Part shown: positions 59,362-64,000 of the stretch, one piece after another
Layout of the letters: the number at the start of each line of letters is the position of its first letter
Numbering within the stretch: the stretch's first letter is position 1
Assembly: GCF_034932105.1 (NCBI RefSeq)
Contig: NZ_JAYGIG010000015.1
Span: 4,042-68,041, forward strand
DNA: 64,000 nt
Source: Leptothoe sp034932105
GTDB lineage: Bacteria > Cyanobacteriota > Cyanobacteriia > Phormidesmidales > Phormidesmidaceae
Direction of reading: 5' to 3'
The notes under the pieces: model-generated
What the model was told of the DNA's origin: nothing
The model's input: only the letters and a program-made list of their open reading frames with translations
Database searches by the model: none
Translations under genes and position numbers: made by a program

Positions 59362-61482
59362 ATGACAGGCGACAACCAGCTCAATCCCATTACCTACATT
59401 CCTGATTTATCGCCTTCGGCGGCGGTGCATCAAGATCATTTTATTGTGTGTGGCTTAGGTAGTTTGGGTCAGCAAATTATTGTCAATTTGACTAAGTTTA
59501 GTTTTGACTCATTTGAGGTCCACATTGCGGGCATCAATCGCCACCCGGTGACGGAATGGGAGGTGGATAATCTGTCCAATATGCTGAGTCAGCCGCCAAT
59601 TATTGGGGACTGTTGTCGCGATCGCATCCTCCAAGAAGCGGGCATTGATCGCTGCCGCGCCGTAATCATTGTCACCAGCGATGAAAGTATCAATGTGCAA
59701 ACGGCCATTGCCGTCCGCCGGTTAAACCCCAAGGTACACATCGTCGTGCGGTCATCACGCCAGGGCTTAAACCGGTTATTGAGTCGTCAGCTGGGACAGT
59801 TTGTCGCCCTAGACGCCACGGAACTACCCGCCATGACCTTTGCCCTGGCGGGTCTAGAGGACAACACCCGCAGCATCTTTAATATCGATACGCTGCAGTT
59901 TCGGGTGGTGGAGCGGCAAATCACCCAGCAGGACCCCCAGTATTGCAATCTGCCGGTACATCAGCTGCATCGGCAACATGTGCGCCTGCTCAACCTAAAA
60001 CCCTTTAATAATCCCCATCAACCCATTGGCTGGGCGACAACAGCCTCGTCCATGTTCCACCGCTGGCAGCCCCATGTGCGGGTACAGGCGGGGGACCAGG
60101 TGGCCTATGTAGAGGTCAAAACCCTCAGCCATAGTCAGATTATCAACCAGCCTAAACGGGCCAATGCCTGGAGTAATCTGCTCCAGGGGATTGGCGATGT
60201 GATTGACGGTGAGTGGCGACGGCGGCTGCGGGCTTTTTGGCGCAGAGCAGAGCAGCAGTCATTGCGACGGATGATTGCGATCGCACTGGCCACCGCCCTC
60301 ATCCTCTGGACCACCGGTACCCTACTGCTTGCCACATTCAGTACCGCTGAGATCAGCTTCACCAAGGCCATTGCGCTGGGGGCCATCCTCATCCTCGGCG
60401 GCTACGGCGATGTCTTCGGGGGCTTTGAAGAAAGTCAAGCCCCCGGTTGGGTGATGATCGTCTGTCTGCTCATTGCCACCACCAGTTTGCTCATGGTGAT
60501 CGGCGTTCTGGGTTTACTGGCCGACCAGCTCATCAGTTCCCGCTTCGAATTTCTCCAGCGCCGCCCCAAAGTTCCCAAGGAAAACCATGTCATCGTGGTA
60601 GGTCTAGGCCGCGTCGGCAAACGGGTCACCCACATTTTGCAAGATCTACGTCAGCCCCTAGTAGCCATTACCCACCATCTAGACAATCCCGCCCTACGCA
60701 ACCAAATTCCCCTGTTAGAAGGCCCCATGCTGCAACAGCTCCAGGAGGCCAACCTCTCCACCGCTCGCAGCGTCATTGCCGTTACCGACGACCCTGTCCT
60801 CAACCTAGAAGTCGCCCTTATCGCAGCAGAGACATTAGAAAGCCAAGACCGTCCCTTTACCCCCGTCATTCGTACTCTTAGCCAGCTGTTTAGCGACAAT
60901 ATCAAATCTTTTTTACCCCAGGCCCGCTCCTTTTCCGTCTATGCCCTATCGGCAGAAGCCTTTGCCGGAGCTGCCTTTGGTGAAAACATTCTGGGCCTAT
61001 TTCGGCTTAACCAACAAACCATTTTAATTACGGAATACACCATCGAGCATGGTGATACCCTCAACGGTAAGCCCCTGGCCGAAATCGCCTATGGCTACGG
61101 AGTGGTGCCCATCTTGTTGCGCCAGTGCCAGCCCAATCGTCAATACCAGGACTATCCCATGCCCTCCGACGACTTGCGGGTACATATGCGGGACAAACTC
61201 TATGTACTCTCCTCCATCAATGGCCTGCGCCGCATTGAGCGAGGGGAAATGACCTCGCCCCGACAGTGGCTTTTGGAAGTGGAAGCCCCCCTCAATCCCA
61301 ATATGGCGTCAGAGGCCGGGAACCTCCTAGCCAAGCTCTCCAATCTTGAGCTAGAGCACTGCCGTCGGCTGATGAAAACCCTGCCCAACTCCCTCCAACT
61401 AGCCCTCTACGACTATCAGGCCCATCGCCTGATGCAGGAGTTAAAACGGTTTGTGCCTATTCGCCTATCCCCCCTGAAATAA
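59362..61482 (+). CDS. RCK-channel-RCK potassium-channel-like protein
   Basis: The 706-residue protein starts with an NAD-binding RCK/TrkA-N domain (FIVCGLGSLGQQIIVNL). A central pore module has two membrane helices and the filter-like sequence ILILGGYGDVFGG. A second RCK domain follows (VIVVGLGRVGKRVTHIL), then a TrkA-C-like region (EYTIEHGDTLNGKPLAEIAYGYG). The GGYGD filter differs from the usual TVGYGD. An RCK domain on both sides of the pore in one chain is unusual. Ion flux gated by nucleotide or Ca2+ binding is inferred from the family. Confidence 0.82.
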   Translation: MTGDNQLNPITYIPDLSPSAAVHQDHFIVCGLGSLGQQIIVNLTKFSFDSFEVHIAGINRHPVTEWEVDNLSNMLSQPPIIGDCCRDRILQEAGIDRCRAVIIVTSDESINVQTAIAVRRLNPKVHIVVRSSRQGLNRLLSRQLGQFVALDATELPAMTFALAGLEDNTRSIFNIDTLQFRVVERQITQQDPQYCNLPVHQLHRQHVRLLNLKPFNNPHQPIGWATTASSMFHRWQPHVRVQAGDQVAYVEVKTLSHSQIINQPKRANAWSNLLQGIGDVIDGEWRRRLRAFWRRAEQQSLRRMIAIALATALILWTTGTLLLATFSTAEISFTKAIALGAILILGGYGDVFGGFEESQAPGWVMIVCLLIATTSLLMVIGVLGLLADQLISSRFEFLQRRPKVPKENHVIVVGLGRVGKRVTHILQDLRQPLVAITHHLDNPALRNQIPLLEGPMLQQLQEANLSTARSVIAVTDDPVLNLEVALIAAETLESQDRPFTPVIRTLSQLFSDNIKSFLPQARSFSVYALSAEAFAGAAFGENILGLFRLNQQTILITEYTIEHGDTLNGKPLAEIAYGYGVVPILLRQCQPNRQYQDYPMPSDDLRVHMRDKLYVLSSINGLRRIERGEMTSPRQWLLEVEAPLNPNMASEAGNLLAKLSNLELEHCRRLMKTLPNSLQLALYDYQAHRLMQELKRFVPIRLSPLK

Positions 61483-61612
61483 GCAACACAATCCATCTGG
61501 AGGGTGTGTATAGCCCCAGGGGCATTCAAGCAAAGGCGATAGCTCTAACGCACCGGTACTTTGTTGTTAAGCAGATCTCTTATTGTCATAATTAACTCGT
61601 TTGAACCACAGT

Positions 61613-62677
61613 TTAGTTCAGAGGAATTTGAATAATAAACTCCGTCCCCTCGCCTATTTTAGAAACACAATCCAATTGGCCACCGTGTTTCTCAACAATA
61701 ATCTGATAACTAATGGACATACCGATACCTGTGCCTTTGCCCACTGGTTTTGTTGTATAGAACGGATTAAAAATCTTTTGTCGTACAGCTTCAGTCATGC
61801 CCAACCCATTATCCGCAATCACAATTTTTACCCAGCGGGAATTAACAATGGATGTGCTAACGTTAATACGGCCTGGGTCTGGTTCATTGTCAGTAGGTAT
61901 TGGTAGGGAATAACGTTCTTGAATTGCATCAATGGCATTGGTGAAAATATTCATAAACACCTGATTTATTTGACCGGCAAAGCACTGAATTTTGGGCAAC
62001 AGACCATAGTCTTTGCTGACATTAATAGCAGGGTATTTACCGTTAGCCCGTAGGCGATGTTGCAAAATCATCAAAGTGCTATCTAAGCCATCATGCACAT
62101 CGGCTGCTTTATATTCTGCTTCATCTAACCGCGAGAAGGTGCGTAACCCTAGAACAATCTTGCTGATGCGATCGCTACCGAGCTGCATTGAGTTTAAAAG
62201 CTGAAACACATCTTGAATCACAAAGGGGATTTCTAAATCCTCCATCAAGGCCGTAATTTTAGGATCGGGGTCAGGATAAATCAGCTGATAAAGATTGAGC
62301 ACCTCGATTAAGTTTTCTACATAGTCCCTGGCATAGCCAATATTGCCTGTAATAAAGCTAATGGGGTTATTAATCTCATGGGCAACGCCTGCCACTACCA
62401 CCCCTAGGGCGGACATTTTTTCAGATTCCACCAGTTTCGATTGCATCAGTTTTAGATTTTCCAAGGTCGCTTGCAGCTCCTGGCTACGAGCTTCTGCCTC
62501 TGCCTGGGATTGTTCTAACCCTTGAATGGTGTGGCTAACTAGCTTGGATTGGATTTCATAGGAGTTTTCTAACTTCACTCGGTTGGATTCTGAGCGAGCG
62601 AGCTGCTTTTGCAACAGCCGATTCTGCTTTTCTAATTCCTGGACTTGCCGTTGCAGTTGCTCCAGATCCGGTTCCAT
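61613..62677 (-). CDS. Sensor histidine kinase with N-terminal coiled coil
   Basis: The 354-residue protein has no membrane segment. Residues 1-75 are a coiled coil (LEQLQRQVQELEKQNRLLQK), followed by HisKA with VAHEINNPISFI and HATPase with FTNAIDAIQE, ADNGLGM and GKGTGIGMSISYQI. It starts 7 bases from the FIST gene stop on the same strand, and FIST proteins are typical sensory partners of such kinases. A response regulator is not visible in the window, though the truncated gene at the right edge could belong to the same operon. Confidence 0.88.
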   Translation of the reverse strand: MEPDLEQLQRQVQELEKQNRLLQKQLARSESNRVKLENSYEIQSKLVSHTIQGLEQSQAEAEARSQELQATLENLKLMQSKLVESEKMSALGVVVAGVAHEINNPISFITGNIGYARDYVENLIEVLNLYQLIYPDPDPKITALMEDLEIPFVIQDVFQLLNSMQLGSDRISKIVLGLRTFSRLDEAEYKAADVHDGLDSTLMILQHRLRANGKYPAINVSKDYGLLPKIQCFAGQINQVFMNIFTNAIDAIQERYSLPIPTDNEPDPGRINVSTSIVNSRWVKIVIADNGLGMTEAVRQKIFNPFYTTKPVGKGTGIGMSISYQIIVEKHGGQLDCVSKIGEGTEFIIQIPLN

Positions 62678-62683
62678 GGTGGG

Positions 62684-63835
62684 TTACTCCACACCCAAAA
62701 GCAGGGTAACAAACGTTTCATTATGAAACTGGGCTTCACTATTGGGGCGGAGGGGGGCAATTTCCCCATAGGTATAAAAGCCTGCACAAGTAATGCCTGA
62801 TAGCAGGTCATGCAACACCTGATACTCTTCCTGGGTCCTGGTGCCTAGGGTATGTAGCCGCCCCGTACAGGAGAAAAATAACGCCACTTTTGGCTGGGTG
62901 CCAGGATAATGTTCAAGGGCTTTTTGCATGGAGAGCTGGGCAGACTCGACAATTTCATCGCGGCTAGAGCGCACTACTTGAATATCTGACTGGGGCGGAA
63001 TATCAGCAAAAAAGGTGATACTGCCTGAAGTTTCGTTATAGGCCCCATTGGACGATCGCATGTACCAACTTTCTTGATTGGGTTCAAAGACGGCCAGTCG
63101 ATAGGCGGGGGAGGGGCGAATTTCACCTAAATAATCCTGATAAAATTCTAGGGCAGGTTGTCCATCGACTTCGTGGAGTACGTTGCCTTCACTTTTCGTC
63201 ACTTTGCCTTTTTTGCCGATGGGGGTCCAGCCTGTAGATACGCCATGGCCCATCAACACCGGGCCGGATAGTAGCAGAATCGGTAGGGCATCGCTAAGGA
63301 CATCTTGACCAAAAAATTGATAGGTTTGCTTAAACTGCCATTGATCACAGGTGGTGCCACCAATAATGGGCATGTCTGCGCCCAAGGCTTGTTTTAAACC
63401 TTGCAGCAGGGAAACACCACTGGTGGTGAGGCTTTCGGGAATAGTTATGCACAGACTAATGGGGTGTTGGGCCTGGGCCTGGGCGGTTTGAGCTGTTTTC
63501 TGGGCAATTGCCACAGGGTTGGAGGAGATCTGATGACCCACGGCGGTGTGGAATTTTATCTCGTCAGAATAGAGTAAGAGGAGGACTAACGAGTCCTGCT
63601 GAAACTCTAAAATAGAGGAGACTTCTCCATCCGTTGTGCCACCGATGAGTTGAATGGTGGGGAAGGTTTGATGAATCTGTTGCAGAATGTTGCCGTGGTC
63701 AAAGTCTAGGGCCGCTAGCAAAATCCCGGCTTGGGGGATGATGCCATCGAGGCTAGTTTGGCATTGGTGTAGGACTTCTGCGATCGCACTCTCCGTATCA
63801 GGATCATTACTATGGCCAACGACTGCTTTTAGCAT
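62684..63835 (-). CDS. FIST-domain signal-sensing protein
   Basis: The 383-residue protein has FIST-N (LIGGTTDGEVSS, IIGGTTCDQWQFKQTYQFF) and FIST-C (YMRSSNGAYNETSGSITFFADI; ALFFSCTGRLHTLG; CAGFYTYGEIAP) domains. FIST proteins are thought to bind small ligands, possibly amino acids, and pass the signal to kinases or cyclases. Here a histidine kinase follows immediately, so the pair is a likely two-part sensor. Confidence 0.9.
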   Translation of the reverse strand: MLKAVVGHSNDPDTESAIAEVLHQCQTSLDGIIPQAGILLAALDFDHGNILQQIHQTFPTIQLIGGTTDGEVSSILEFQQDSLVLLLLYSDEIKFHTAVGHQISSNPVAIAQKTAQTAQAQAQHPISLCITIPESLTTSGVSLLQGLKQALGADMPIIGGTTCDQWQFKQTYQFFGQDVLSDALPILLLSGPVLMGHGVSTGWTPIGKKGKVTKSEGNVLHEVDGQPALEFYQDYLGEIRPSPAYRLAVFEPNQESWYMRSSNGAYNETSGSITFFADIPPQSDIQVVRSSRDEIVESAQLSMQKALEHYPGTQPKVALFFSCTGRLHTLGTRTQEEYQVLHDLLSGITCAGFYTYGEIAPLRPNSEAQFHNETFVTLLLGVE

Positions 63836-63879
63836 TAATTCCCCATATTCTTTGGGCGTAACCGGTCTCGCGCTCTAAC

Positions 63880-64000
63880 TCAAGCAAACAGGGGCCAATC
63901 GACTGCACCGAGTAGGTTTCGGTGTGGATAAAGGCGTTCAGTTTCATGCTGAATGCGAAAATGAGTAAACGCTTGCCAGGTCTGATTGAGAGCAACAGAG
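63880..64000 (-). CDS. C-terminal end of a gene running off the window
   Basis: On the minus strand the frame is open from the window edge to a TGA at 63880-63882. It encodes LNQTWQAFTHFRIQHETERL, then YPHRNLLGAVDWPLFA. No family is recognised from 39 residues. It stops 44 bases before the FIST gene, so it may be the first part of the same operon. A competing frame (63810-63995) overlaps the FIST start and looks less natural. Confidence 0.35.
   Translation of the reverse strand, partial: SVALNQTWQAFTHFRIQHETERLYPHRNLLGAVDWPLFA

Noticed and set aside
63810..63995. 61-codon minus-strand gene at the right edge
   Set aside because: It overlaps the FIST start, and the neighbouring frame ending at 63880 reads more like a natural protein C-terminus.

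Overview
The window looks like part of a cyanobacterial chromosome. The octamer GCGATCGC (HIP1) occurs roughly two dozen times, and many genes belong to cyanobacterial families: a CikA-type clock input kinase, a DUF1816 protein, a D27-like carotenoid isomerase-family protein, a TLP40-like cyclophilin, an efp-accB pair and a Ser/Thr kinase with CHASE2. Genus cannot be fixed from sequence alone; a Leptolyngbya/Synechococcales-type organism is plausible.

Region 1 (1-6.6 kb) is accessory and partly decayed. It has no HIP1 site and lies against the 3' end of a tRNA-Val gene (6557-6629, minus strand). It holds an Mrr-type nuclease domain, a truncated duplicate of a helical-repeat gene, a tyrosine-integrase pseudogene split by a 165-bp element (11-bp inverted ends, 9-bp target duplication), a transposase-like remnant with a second small inverted-repeat element, a Uma2 nuclease-fold protein, a ParR-like gene followed by the intact helical-repeat gene, a DUF1186/HEAT protein and a DUF4926-DUF2281 fusion. 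A 20-bp copy of the tRNA-Val anticodon arm sits at 4699-4718 in inverted orientation.

Region 2 (6.6-29 kb) is mostly housekeeping: DUF2227 protein, mazG, proA, a frameshifted 2OG oxygenase, an FTR1 permease, accB and efp, a TLP40-like cyclophilin with thiL, a BtuF-like protein, a retropepsin-like lipoprotein, carA, a STAS protein with no ordinary start codon, mrnC-rlmB-DUF1816, an alpha/beta hydrolase, msrB, a CHASE2 kinase and a CikA homologue.

Region 3 (29-54 kb) starts with about 1 kb of unexplained intergenic DNA. It continues with an ArsR regulator, a Tat-exported caspase-fold protein lacking both catalytic residues, sat, mnmA, nnr, a CaCA antiporter, a PPOX flavoprotein, cysE, a hydrolase, a GT2/VTT/GT39 envelope cluster, a DEDDh exonuclease, rpiA, a CHAT protease, a D27-like protein, aroC, an M23 peptidase, an MBL-fold protein and dut.

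Region 4 (54-64 kb) has a chromosomal ParM-like/ParR-like pair with palindromic upstream DNA, a filamentous-haemagglutinin remnant, metY-metX, an RCK-channel-RCK ion channel, and a FIST sensor with a histidine kinase.

The most unusual theme is an actin-like segregation module: an operon at 54-56 kb and a second, orphan ParR-like gene at 4 kb that keeps the same core and the same acidic C-terminal tail (D-[VL]-L-[DN]-D-F). Each has palindromic DNA upstream. This suggests one filament could serve two DNA sites, but that is inference. All family assignments were made by reading the sequence; no database search was run.
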